A DNA stretch of 64,000 nucleotides from the NCBI GenBank assembly GCA_036275915.1, contig DASUCV010000002.1:213465-277464 (forward strand). The letters are read 5' to 3'. Positions 35,699-43,615 of the stretch are shown here, in pieces. The position numbers and the translations under genes were made by a program. The stretch is from Candidatus Polarisedimenticolaceae bacterium. GTDB taxonomy: Bacteria > Acidobacteriota > Polarisedimenticolia > Polarisedimenticolales > DASRJG01. Every line of letters starts with the position of its first letter. Position 1 is the stretch's first letter. The notes under the pieces are model-generated. The model searched no databases and had not been told where the DNA came from. It was given only the letters and a program-made list of their open reading frames with translations.

Positions 35699-36157
35699 AT
35701 GGTTTCCCACGAAATCGCAGAGTTCTTCGAGGCGGGCCACTCCCTCCACATCGGGACGCGCGGCGCCGACCTCCAGCCAAGCGGCACGCGCGCCTGGGCG
35801 GTCGAGGTCTCGGCCGACCGCGCCCACATGACCGTCTTCGTCATGACCGCCGGCGCGGTGGCGCTGCGCCGCGACCTCGAGGGTCAGCCTGAGGTCGCGC
35901 TCACCTGCGGACGTGTCGACGATCACGTGACCTGGCAGGCGAAGGGCCACTGTGTCGAGGTGCGCCCGGCGCGCGTGGCGGAGCGTGAGCGCGTCACGCG
36001 GCAGGCCGAGACGTTCCGCGATCATCTGGCCACGATCGGCATCACACGCGACCTCACGGCCGGATGGCGCTACTGGCCCTGCATCGCCGTCCGCTTCAAG
36101 GTCGCCGAGCTCTTCAACCAAACCCCCGGCCCCGGCGCGGGCGAGCGCGTCAAATGA
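35699..36157 (+). CDS. flavin split-barrel (PNPOx-like) protein
   Basis: The 152-residue protein has the pyridoxamine-phosphate-oxidase-like barrel: SLHIGTRGADLQPSGTRAWAVEVS, where residues pack against FMN or a similar cofactor, and VALTCGRVDDHVTWQAKG. Family members bind FMN, haem or F420, and the cofactor here is unknown. Its stop overlaps the start of the next gene (ATGA). That neighbour also begins with a PNPOx-like barrel, so the two may form a hetero-complex. Confidence 0.75.
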   Translation: MVSHEIAEFFEAGHSLHIGTRGADLQPSGTRAWAVEVSADRAHMTVFVMTAGAVALRRDLEGQPEVALTCGRVDDHVTWQAKGHCVEVRPARVAERERVTRQAETFRDHLATIGITRDLTAGWRYWPCIAVRFKVAELFNQTPGPGAGERVK

Positions 36158-37527
36158 AGGCGCCGATCGCGCTCGAAACGCTCACGCCGTGCTTCCAGGG
36201 GATCATCCCCTCGTTCTTCTACACGTGCTCGAAGGCCGGCGTCCCCAACTGCGCCGTGATCAGCCACGTGGAGTACGTCGATCCCAAGCACGTCGCGCTG
36301 TCGCACCAGTTCTTCAACAAGAGCAAGCGGAACATCTCGGAGAACCCGAGCGCGATGATCCGCGTCGTCGATCCCGACGACGGACAGTGCTACGAGCTGC
36401 GCGTGCGCTACGTGCGCGCCGAGACGACGGGCCCGGTCTTCCAGTCGATGAACCTCCGCATCGAGGCGATCGCCGCGCACTCGGGGCTCAAGGGGATCTT
36501 CAAGCTCTTGGCCGCCGACATCTACGAGGTCGTCTCGGTGGTGAAGGCGCTCGACGAGGTCGGCATCCCGCGGGTGAACGACCGCAGGGCGCAGGGCGTG
36601 CTCTTCACGATGAAGGCGCTCCAGGAGTTCACCGACCGCATTCACCGCGCGACCTGTCTCGAGGGTCTCTTGGACTCGATCCTCGAGGCGCTCGAGAGCC
36701 TCTTCGGCTTCAGCCACTCGATGATCCTGCTCGTCGACGACAAGCCCGGCCGCCTCGTCACGATCGCGAGCCGCGGCTACCCCGAAGCCGGCGTCGGCGC
36801 CGAGGTCGGCGTCGGCGACGGCATCATCGGACTCGTCGCCGAGGCGCGAAAGCCGATCCGCATCTCCGGCCTCATCCGCCAGATGCTCTACGCCTACGCC
36901 GTCATGACCCGCGCGCAGCAGCAGGGCCTCTGCTCCGAGAAGCGCCGCATTCCCCTGCCCGGCCTCGCGCACCCCGAGAGCCAGCTCGGCATTCCGCTCA
37001 CGGCGCGCGGCGAGCTTGCCGGCGTCCTCTGCATCGAGAGCGAGAAGCCCTACCGCTTCCACGAGGAGGACAAGATCTACCTCGAGGTCCTCGGCGGCTA
37101 CCTCGCAATCGCGATCCAGAACATGCTGCTCCACCAGCGGGCCGAGGACGATGTGGAGTCCGCGGCAGCGCCGCAGGCCGCCGCACCCACCTCTCCGACG
37201 AACGGCAAGAAGCGAGAGATCGCCTACTACGCCGCCGACGAAGTGATCATGGCCGACGGCGAGTACCTCGTTCGAAGCCTGCCCGCGCGCCTCCTCTGGA
37301 AGTTCCTCACCGAGCGGCAGCGTGACGGCCGCACCGAGTTCACCAATCGCGAGCTGCGCCTCGACAAGTCGCTCGCGCTTCCCGCGTACAAGGACAACCT
37401 CGAGAGCCGCCTCATCCTCCTGCGCAAGCGTCTCAAGGAGCGGTGCCCCGAGATCCGGATCGTCCCGAGCGCGCGCGGGCGGTTCGTCGTCGATGTGGGT
37501 TGCGAGCTGAGGCTGGAAGAGCGGTAA
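36154..37527 (+). CDS. PNPOx-like barrel / GAF / C-terminal winged-helix-like protein
   Basis: The 457-residue protein has three parts. Residues 1-130 are a flavin split-barrel (IIPSFFYTCSKAGVPNCAVIS, SENPSAMIRVVDP). Residues about 165-340 are a GAF sensor domain (LLDSILEALESLFGFSHSMIL, LGIPLTARGELAGVLCIES). The C-terminal 90 residues (EYLVRSLPARLLWKFLTE, EFTNRELRLDKSL, LESRLILLRKRLKERCP) resemble a winged-helix output domain. It could be a redox- or ligand-sensing regulator. The start overlaps the previous gene by 4 bp. The stop abuts the convergent acetyltransferase stop with no gap. Confidence 0.78.
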   Translation: MKAPIALETLTPCFQGIIPSFFYTCSKAGVPNCAVISHVEYVDPKHVALSHQFFNKSKRNISENPSAMIRVVDPDDGQCYELRVRYVRAETTGPVFQSMNLRIEAIAAHSGLKGIFKLLAADIYEVVSVVKALDEVGIPRVNDRRAQGVLFTMKALQEFTDRIHRATCLEGLLDSILEALESLFGFSHSMILLVDDKPGRLVTIASRGYPEAGVGAEVGVGDGIIGLVAEARKPIRISGLIRQMLYAYAVMTRAQQQGLCSEKRRIPLPGLAHPESQLGIPLTARGELAGVLCIESEKPYRFHEEDKIYLEVLGGYLAIAIQNMLLHQRAEDDVESAAAPQAAAPTSPTNGKKREIAYYAADEVIMADGEYLVRSLPARLLWKFLTERQRDGRTEFTNRELRLDKSLALPAYKDNLESRLILLRKRLKERCPEIRIVPSARGRFVVDVGCELRLEER

Positions 37528-38085
37528 TCAAGACAGCACAATCCGGTACCGCAACCCCTCGTGCCCGCCGAACACCGCGGGCTTCGTGAATCGCTCGTAG
37601 AGCACGCCGCCGTTCCCTTCGATGACGCGCTGGCTGGCGACGTTCCAGGGATCGGTCGTCAGCTCGACGAACGGCATGCCCATCGCGCGCGCGTCGGGAA
37701 GCAGCAGCTTCAAGGCGAGCGTCGCGTAGCCGCGCCCCTGCTTCCACGGTACGACCGCGTAGCCGATGTGCCCGAGGCAGGTCGGGGGAAGGTCCGTCGT
37801 GCCGGGCTGCCAGCGGAATCCGATGCTGCCGCAGAACTCGCCGTCCCACATCCAGCGGTGGTAGCCGGGAAGCCTTGCGACCCGTGAGCCGTCCGGCAGT
37901 GTGATCGTCGTGCCCTTCGGGTCACGGTCGACGATGCTCGCCAGGAAGGCATCGGCATCGTGCGCGATGGCGGCGAGCTGCTCGTCGGCGGCGTCGCGGC
38001 CGCGCGTGTTGTCGGACGACCAGCCGCGCGTCAGCGCGTCGACGTAGCCGGGGAGGTAGTGCTTGGAGGGCCAGACGAGGTCCAC
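37528..38085 (-). CDS. GNAT family N-acetyltransferase
   Basis: The protein has the GNAT acetyl-CoA loop in GYAVVPWKQGRGYATLALKLLL, followed by FVELTTDPWNVASQRVIEGNGG, typical of ribosomal-protein-type acetyltransferases. A GTG at 38085 gives 185 residues and lies 4 nt after the TonB-domain gene stop. The frame reaches 38136 but that adds serine/arginine text read from the other gene. The substrate is unknown. Confidence 0.85.
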   Translation of the reverse strand: MDLVWPSKHYLPGYVDALTRGWSSDNTRGRDAADEQLAAIAHDADAFLASIVDRDPKGTTITLPDGSRVARLPGYHRWMWDGEFCGSIGFRWQPGTTDLPPTCLGHIGYAVVPWKQGRGYATLALKLLLPDARAMGMPFVELTTDPWNVASQRVIEGNGGVLYERFTKPAVFGGHEGLRYRIVLS

Positions 38086-38089
38086 GGGT

Positions 38090-39043
38090 TCACTTGAAGT
38101 CGATGTTGACCTCGACCTCGGACTCGGTCGGGACACCGCGCACGGTGGCGGGCTTGTAGCGCCAACGCTTCACTCCGGACAGCGCGGCTTGCTCGAAGCC
38201 GCGCCCCGGCGGTTCGACCTTCACGACGCGGACGTCGCCGACGGTGCCGTCGATCCGGATGACCGCGACGAGCCCGACGTGACCGGTGACGCCCATCAGC
38301 CGGAGGTTCGCAGGGTACGTGGGCGGAGGTGCCGCGATGCGCTGCGGCAGCACGTCGACCGCCGGGCCGCCGAGCTTGGCCGCCGTCGCTTCGGTCGGCG
38401 CCGTCTCGAGCGTCTCGACCGTGGGCTCCGGCGGCGCCGCGGGCGGAGTCAACGACGCGAGCACGGCCGTGCCCTCGAGATACGGAAGCGCCGCGGAGGT
38501 TCCGTCCTTGACGTTGTCGATCGCTTCGATCTGCAGGAACGTGCCGACGTCGCCGGACCACCACGAGCCGGCGCGGCGGTAGACCGTCGCGACGATTCCG
38601 CATGCCGGATCGACCCAGACGAACCCGTCGGGCGCAGGGATGTTGCCGTCCTGGTCGGGCTTCCGCTCGGGAGAAATAGTCGGGGTGCCGAGGCGATGGA
38701 TGGCGTCCTGGAGCGCGTCTTCGGTCGACGGCAGCGAGGCCCTGAGCACCGAGATCTTCGCCTCCGGCTTCTTGTCGATCCGGTGGTCGTACTCGACGTA
38801 GATCGCGCGCCCCTTGAGGACGTAGTCGACCACCGTCGCGTCGGGGCGTCCGGGCCGCGCGAGGTTCGTAATAATCGGCTCCCGTCCGAAGCGCGTCCGC
38901 ACGTAGCTGAGCGGCGAGCCTACGGTCAACGACTCGATGTCGTACCGCGAGCAGCTCGGCGCCGCGGCACGAATCTCACCGGCCCCCGCGGCGAGCGCCG
39001 CGACCGCGGCAAGGCATCTCAGGGCGTGAAAAGCGGTCGGCAT
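38090..39043 (-). CDS. secreted protein with TonB C-terminal domain
   Basis: From the ATG at 39043 the protein has 317 residues: a signal peptide (ending GEIRAAAP), a middle domain of about 190 residues I cannot name, a proline/threonine linker, and a TonB-like C-terminus (about 235-317: TYPANLRLMGVTGHVGLVAVI, GFEQAALSGVKRWRYKPATVRG). There is no N-terminal membrane anchor of the TonB kind, and the predicted signal is cleavable, so it may be periplasmic rather than an energy transducer. It is divergent from ggt. Confidence 0.8.
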   Translation of the reverse strand: MPTAFHALRCLAAVAALAAGAGEIRAAAPSCSRYDIESLTVGSPLSYVRTRFGREPIITNLARPGRPDATVVDYVLKGRAIYVEYDHRIDKKPEAKISVLRASLPSTEDALQDAIHRLGTPTISPERKPDQDGNIPAPDGFVWVDPACGIVATVYRRAGSWWSGDVGTFLQIEAIDNVKDGTSAALPYLEGTAVLASLTPPAAPPEPTVETLETAPTEATAAKLGGPAVDVLPQRIAAPPPTYPANLRLMGVTGHVGLVAVIRIDGTVGDVRVVKVEPPGRGFEQAALSGVKRWRYKPATVRGVPTESEVEVNIDFK

Positions 39044-39146
39044 CGCAACACCGTACCCCGGGGACGGCGTTCCGGCTAGAGGGGGAATTGCGCCCCTGCG
39101 GGCCGAAGACGCGGTGTTAGGCTCTCCGGTCGCAGGAGATCGCGCC

Positions 39147-40859
39147 ATGAAGAATCGGAGACGGATCGCTCTCGTGGTTTTCCTCGGGGTCCTTTCCGGT
39201 CTCGCGGCCGCCTTGGCCGGCGACCGGCCGGACGGCCTCGGCCTCGCGACGCGATCGGTCGTCTTCGCGCGGCACGGCGTCGTAGCCGCCGCCCATCCCC
39301 TCGCCGTGCAAGCCGGGATCGACATCATGAAGAAAGGGGGCAACGCGGTCGATGCGGCGATCGCGGTCAACGCGGCGCTCGGATTCCTCGAGCCGTGCTC
39401 CTCGGGGATCGGGGGCGACGTCTTCGTCATGGTGTGGGACGCGAAGACGAAGAAGCTCTACGCGCTGAACGGCTCCGGCCGCGCTCCCGCGGCGCTGACC
39501 GCGGACAAAGTGAAGGCCGAGGCCGACGGCACGATCCCGACCTACTCGCCGTACGCGTGGACGGTGCCGGGCGCGGTGCGCGGCTGGTTCGACCTCCACG
39601 AGCGGTTCGGCAAGTTGCCGATGAAGGACCTGCTCGCGCCGGCGATCGCGATGGCGCGCGAGGGCGAGCCGGTGCCGCAGGTCATCGCGGGCGCATGGGA
39701 GCGCTCGGTGCGCCTCTTCAAGGACAAGCCGGGGTTCGCCGACGTCTTCATGCCTGGCGGCCGCGCGCCGAGGGAGGGCGAGATCTTCAAGAACCCCGCG
39801 CTCGCGAAGGCGTACGAGCTGCTCGCGAAGGACGGCGCCGACGCGTTCTACAAGGGGCCGATCGGCGCGTCGCTCGTCGCGTTCTCGAAGGCGAACGGCG
39901 GCTTCTTCGAAGCGTCGGACCTCGCGGCGCACACGTCCGAGTGGGTCGAGCCGATCGGCACGACGTATCGCGGCGTGACGCTGTGGGAAGTGCCGCCGAA
40001 CGACCAGGGGTTGGCGGCGCTCGAGATGCTCAACATGCTCGAAGGGTCGAATCTCGCCGCGATGGGACGCGAGAGCGCCGACTTCTGGCACCTCATGGTC
40101 GAGACGAAGAAGATCGCGTTCGAGGATCGCGCCAGGTATTACGCCGACCCGAAGTTCGCGAAGGTGCCGGTCAAGGGGCTGCTCTCGAAGACGTACGCCG
40201 CGCAGCGCGCGAAGCTCGTCGACATGAAGCGCGCCCTCCCCCGCATCGACGCCGGCAACCCCGCTCTGGAAGACGGCGACACGACCTACTTCGCGGTCGC
40301 CGACGGCGACGGGAACATGGTCTCGATGATCCAGAGCAACTACACCGGCTTCGGCTCCGGCTACTGCGTCGCCGACTGGGGTTTCGGCATTCAGGACCGC
40401 GGCGCGCTGTTCAGCCTGAAGCCCGACTCCCCCAATCGCCTCGAAGGGGGCAAGCGCCCGTTCCACACGATCATCCCCGCGATGCTCACGAGAGACGGTG
40501 CCCCGTGGGTCGCCTTCGGGGTGATGGGCGGCGACATGCAGCCCCAGGGGCACGTCCAGATCGTCGTCGACCTCGTCGACTTCGGGATGAACCTGCAAGA
40601 GGCCGGCGATGCACCGCGCTACTACCACACCGGCTCGTCCGAACCCACGGGCACCCTGATGACGACCGGCGGGATCTTGTACCTCGAGAGCGGCGTCTCT
40701 CCGGACATCCGGCGTGAGCTGGGGCGGCGCGGGCATCGCATCCAGGAGATCAACCCGGTCGCCTACGGCGGCTACCAGGCGGTGTCCCGCGATCCCGTGA
40801 CCGGCGTGCTCTCGGCGGCCAGCGAGTCGCGCAAGGACGGCTGCGCGATGGGCTACTGA
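39147..40859 (+). CDS. ggt: gamma-glutamyltransferase / glutathione hydrolase
   Basis: The enzyme breaks gamma-glutamyl bonds, for example in glutathione, in the periplasm. The 570-residue precursor has a signal peptide and the Ntn-type self-cleavage site, with catalytic Thr379 in GDTTYFAVADGDGNMVS. The substrate-binding GFGSG lies in NYTGFGSGYC, and GKRPFHTIIPAML is also conserved. The ATG at 39147 has AGGAG 8 nt upstream; an earlier in-frame start at 39114 is less likely. A GGGGACAG palindrome begins at its stop codon. Confidence 0.94.
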   Translation: MKNRRRIALVVFLGVLSGLAAALAGDRPDGLGLATRSVVFARHGVVAAAHPLAVQAGIDIMKKGGNAVDAAIAVNAALGFLEPCSSGIGGDVFVMVWDAKTKKLYALNGSGRAPAALTADKVKAEADGTIPTYSPYAWTVPGAVRGWFDLHERFGKLPMKDLLAPAIAMAREGEPVPQVIAGAWERSVRLFKDKPGFADVFMPGGRAPREGEIFKNPALAKAYELLAKDGADAFYKGPIGASLVAFSKANGGFFEASDLAAHTSEWVEPIGTTYRGVTLWEVPPNDQGLAALEMLNMLEGSNLAAMGRESADFWHLMVETKKIAFEDRARYYADPKFAKVPVKGLLSKTYAAQRAKLVDMKRALPRIDAGNPALEDGDTTYFAVADGDGNMVSMIQSNYTGFGSGYCVADWGFGIQDRGALFSLKPDSPNRLEGGKRPFHTIIPAMLTRDGAPWVAFGVMGGDMQPQGHVQIVVDLVDFGMNLQEAGDAPRYYHTGSSEPTGTLMTTGGILYLESGVSPDIRRELGRRGHRIQEINPVAYGGYQAVSRDPVTGVLSAASESRKDGCAMGY

Positions 40860-40962
40860 GGAAATAAGGGGACAGCTACCGAATTAAGAAAGGGGACAGT
40901 CACCAAATTCTTCTTACACGCGTACTGCGTAAGAAGAATTCGGTGACTGTCCCCTTCACTTC
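40858..40962. repeat. GGGGACAG palindromic element, second copy with extra half-arm
   Basis: Arms 40890-40917 and 40929-40956 are 28 nt with one mismatch, around an 11-nt loop containing ACGCGT. A further direct half-copy (AAGGGGACAGCTACCGAATT) lies at 40866-40885 and could pair with the same right arm instead. The core AGGGGACAG..(A/T)CC(G/A)AA matches the element at 33949. It starts at the ggt stop. No transposase is near. Confidence 0.8.
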
Positions 40963-41149
40963 CTCAGGGCTCGCGGCCCTGTGACAAGACGATGACGACG
41001 GTCCGTGCAGCCGCGCACCGGACTATGATCCGCGGCACACACGACACCGCGCGACTGATCGAGCCTGATCGCCCATCGGTAGGACGAACGGAGTTCCACC
41101 GGCCGGCGCGGTGACGGGCACGGATGACCTCCGTGCAAGGAGGCTTGGG
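40963..41149 (+). promoter_or_regulatory. leader region of the FG-GAP gene with hairpin next to its ribosome site
   Basis: This is the space between the palindrome and the secreted FG-GAP gene. I see no good promoter consensus. At 41119-41135 CACGGA and TCCGTG form a 6-bp hairpin ending 2 nt before the AGGAGG ribosome site (41138-41143). That position could modulate initiation. Confidence 0.3.
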
Positions 41150-43567
41150 ATGGGTCACCGAAAGAAATGGAGTCTAGCGTTCGGGATCGTCGTCTTGCTC
41201 AACGCACGATCGCGTGCCGGCTCCCTCGACGCACCTACGAACTTGGTCGCCAGCGGCGCGTTTACGGGAGCGGCAGCGGCGTCGGTCATATTGACTTGGA
41301 ACGACACCGCAACTGGGGACGCCGGCTTCGTCGTCGAAGGGAGCTCGGACGGTGGTCATAGCTGGAGCCCCTTTTCTTACACACCGGAGAATTACATCAA
41401 GCTTCATTCCGGAAGCAATTCAGAAGCGATCGGGGGAGGTATGAACTTGCCCCCGGGAGCAACACTTTTATTTCGCGTCGCCGCAACCCATCCCACGCTC
41501 GGCCAGTCGGCCTACTCCAACGAGGTCTCGGTGACGATGCCGGCGTTTCCGACTTGTTCGGACAGCTTCGCCTTGTCGCCAGCCCCTCACATGAAGGCGC
41601 ATGTCGGATTCCCGCTCGATTTGACGGAGAACATCAATCGTCCTGACTCGTGTTATGCCGGCAACTCGTATTGCGTCCAGAGCGGGCCTACGGGGCTCGG
41701 AATCGACTTCAGCGGCGGCCTCGTGACATGGACGCCGACGCAGACCCAGACCGGCACCTTCACTGTGACGCTGGGTTTCGGAATCGGGGACGGGGCTCAC
41801 CACTGCACGTCGACGGTGGCGACAACGACGTTCGATGTCGACGTCGATCCGATGGCGACGCTCACTCAACCGTTGTTCCGCGACTACAGGAGCGAGACTC
41901 AGCAAGTTCTTTTGAACGGCAGCTACATGCCCGATGGCTTCGCCTTCGGCACCTATCAGTTCTTTTCTGCGCCGCTCTGCGTGGCGTCGGGGGCCAACGT
42001 TCCCGATATGGTCGTCTCGCCGCTATCGACCGGTACGATCATCTCCCCGCCGCCGTTGGCCACGTGGGACATTTCTTCACTGCCGAACGGCAGTCGCCGC
42101 GTCCTGACGATGATCACCCAGACGCACGCAGGCGCCAATGCGGGATTCTATGATCCCGTGATCATCGATCGGAGCTCATACAACACCTCTTGGCCGAAAC
42201 GGCTTCCGCTCGGCTCGCCGAGAGGTGCTTTGGCCGTGAACCTCGACGTCGACAACTCGTCGGCCGAGATCATCGCGAATTCGCGAGATCCGATGGCGGG
42301 CGGGCCGTATTGTTGGGAGCTCACCGGTGCCCTCCGATGGCAAGCGGCCGGCGCGAACGAGCTGACCAATTCGGAAGTGGCGGTAGGAAACGTCGACGGG
42401 TCGGGTAAGGACGATGTTGTCACCGTCTCGGTGCATCACTTGCGCGTTCTGGATGGTAACAACGGCACTGTGGTCGCCAACGCTGACGTGACCTATCCGA
42501 GCACGTTCCTCTCGGGCGCCTCACTCGGCGATCTGAACGGCGACGGCCTCATGGAAATCCTGGTGAACGTCGGGGACGGGACGAATGCAGCATCGACGTA
42601 CGTCTACAAGTACGATGCCACGGCACCCGGACATCTCTCACTTCTGTCCGGCTGGCCGAAGGTGCTCCCGTCGGCATCCGCGAACGCGCCTCCTGCTGTC
42701 GCCGATCTCAACGCAGACGGAAAGCCGGATATCATCGTCGACAATCGGACCTATCTCGTCATCTTTAAGAATTCCTACCCTAGCTTCAAGGTCTTGCAGA
42801 GTGCTCTTCCGGCCAACTACGACCCGTCAACCCACAACGTGAATGGGGGAGCGTTCTTGATGGCGCAACCTGCCGTGGCCGATCTGGACGCAAACGGCGG
42901 AACGCCTGAGATCGTAGTCGGTGCCGTCGTATACGACAATAATGGCGCCTTGCTGCGTTGTCTCGGTGACACGGCGTGCACACAAACGAACCCTCTGCCG
43001 AACTCCCACGGGTTCAACGCGGCAATCGGGGAGTTCGATCATTCCTCGAATGGTCTTGAAGTCGTACTCGGCCAGTACGTCTTTGCGGGACCGACCGGCA
43101 TTCTTCTTCGAACGCTCCCCCTCCTCTCGAACAATCCGGCGTCGATCGTCGACGGCGGTGTCGACGGAGCGCAACAGCCACGCACCTACGCGGTGATGGG
43201 AACGGGTTCCGATCAATGCGGAGCAGGGATTACGGCCTACCGTTCCGACGGGACGGTGGACACGGACGACTACCCTAAGGCTCTTTACGGGATCACGGGA
43301 GGCGGGAGCATTCCTCAAGTAGGTGACTTCGACGGTGACGGAACAGAGGACGCCCTCGTCGAAGTGACCGACTCCTCGTACGGCGCCATCGTCGCGGTCT
43401 ATCGGAACCAGCCCGAATTCACGTTCAACCCCGACAACAATCCGTGGCCCATGTCCGGCCACGACCCGCAACGCACCGGAAACTACGCGTGCCTGCAACA
43501 ACGGCACGCATGCACGAGCGCGGGGCAGTGTTGCAGCGCGAACTGCAATTCCGGAACATGTCGGTGA
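41150..43567 (+). CDS. secreted FG-GAP (integrin-like propeller) protein
   Basis: The 805-residue protein has a signal peptide (IVVLLNARSRAG) after an ATG with AGGAGG 6 nt upstream. A fibronectin-III-like domain comes first (DAPTNLVASG, SVILTWNDTATGDAGFVVE), then an Ig-like segment. Several FG-GAP/VCBS calcium loops follow from about residue 410: NVDGSGKDDVV, DLNGDGLMEI, DLNADGKPDI, DFDGDGTEDA. It ends in a six-Cys motif (CLQQRHACTSAGQCCSANC). Codons are more AT-tolerant than those of its neighbours, hinting at different ancestry. Likely surface or matrix attachment, but no ligand can be named. Confidence 0.82.
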   Translation: MGHRKKWSLAFGIVVLLNARSRAGSLDAPTNLVASGAFTGAAAASVILTWNDTATGDAGFVVEGSSDGGHSWSPFSYTPENYIKLHSGSNSEAIGGGMNLPPGATLLFRVAATHPTLGQSAYSNEVSVTMPAFPTCSDSFALSPAPHMKAHVGFPLDLTENINRPDSCYAGNSYCVQSGPTGLGIDFSGGLVTWTPTQTQTGTFTVTLGFGIGDGAHHCTSTVATTTFDVDVDPMATLTQPLFRDYRSETQQVLLNGSYMPDGFAFGTYQFFSAPLCVASGANVPDMVVSPLSTGTIISPPPLATWDISSLPNGSRRVLTMITQTHAGANAGFYDPVIIDRSSYNTSWPKRLPLGSPRGALAVNLDVDNSSAEIIANSRDPMAGGPYCWELTGALRWQAAGANELTNSEVAVGNVDGSGKDDVVTVSVHHLRVLDGNNGTVVANADVTYPSTFLSGASLGDLNGDGLMEILVNVGDGTNAASTYVYKYDATAPGHLSLLSGWPKVLPSASANAPPAVADLNADGKPDIIVDNRTYLVIFKNSYPSFKVLQSALPANYDPSTHNVNGGAFLMAQPAVADLDANGGTPEIVVGAVVYDNNGALLRCLGDTACTQTNPLPNSHGFNAAIGEFDHSSNGLEVVLGQYVFAGPTGILLRTLPLLSNNPASIVDGGVDGAQQPRTYAVMGTGSDQCGAGITAYRSDGTVDTDDYPKALYGITGGGSIPQVGDFDGDGTEDALVEVTDSSYGAIVAVYRNQPEFTFNPDNNPWPMSGHDPQRTGNYACLQQRHACTSAGQCCSANCNSGTCR

Positions 43568-43579
43568 TCTGAGATCAGC

Positions 43580-43615
43580 CGGGCGCCGCCGGCCGATTCA
43601 GGACGGCGGCGCCCG
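43580..43615. terminator. 11-bp GC hairpin between convergent genes
   Basis: GGGCGCCGCC (43581-43590) pairs exactly with 43605-43614, and one more pair closes inside. The 14-nt loop and lack of a T-run make it a weak intrinsic terminator, but its place between two convergent stops supports that role. A separate short palindrome (TGATCTGAGATCA, 43565-43577) includes the plus-strand stop. Confidence 0.5.

Noticed and set aside
33949..40962. The two GGGGACAG palindromes as ends of one composite mobile element
   Set aside because: The 7-kb interval carries ordinary housekeeping genes in both directions, with no transposase and no target-site duplication visible.
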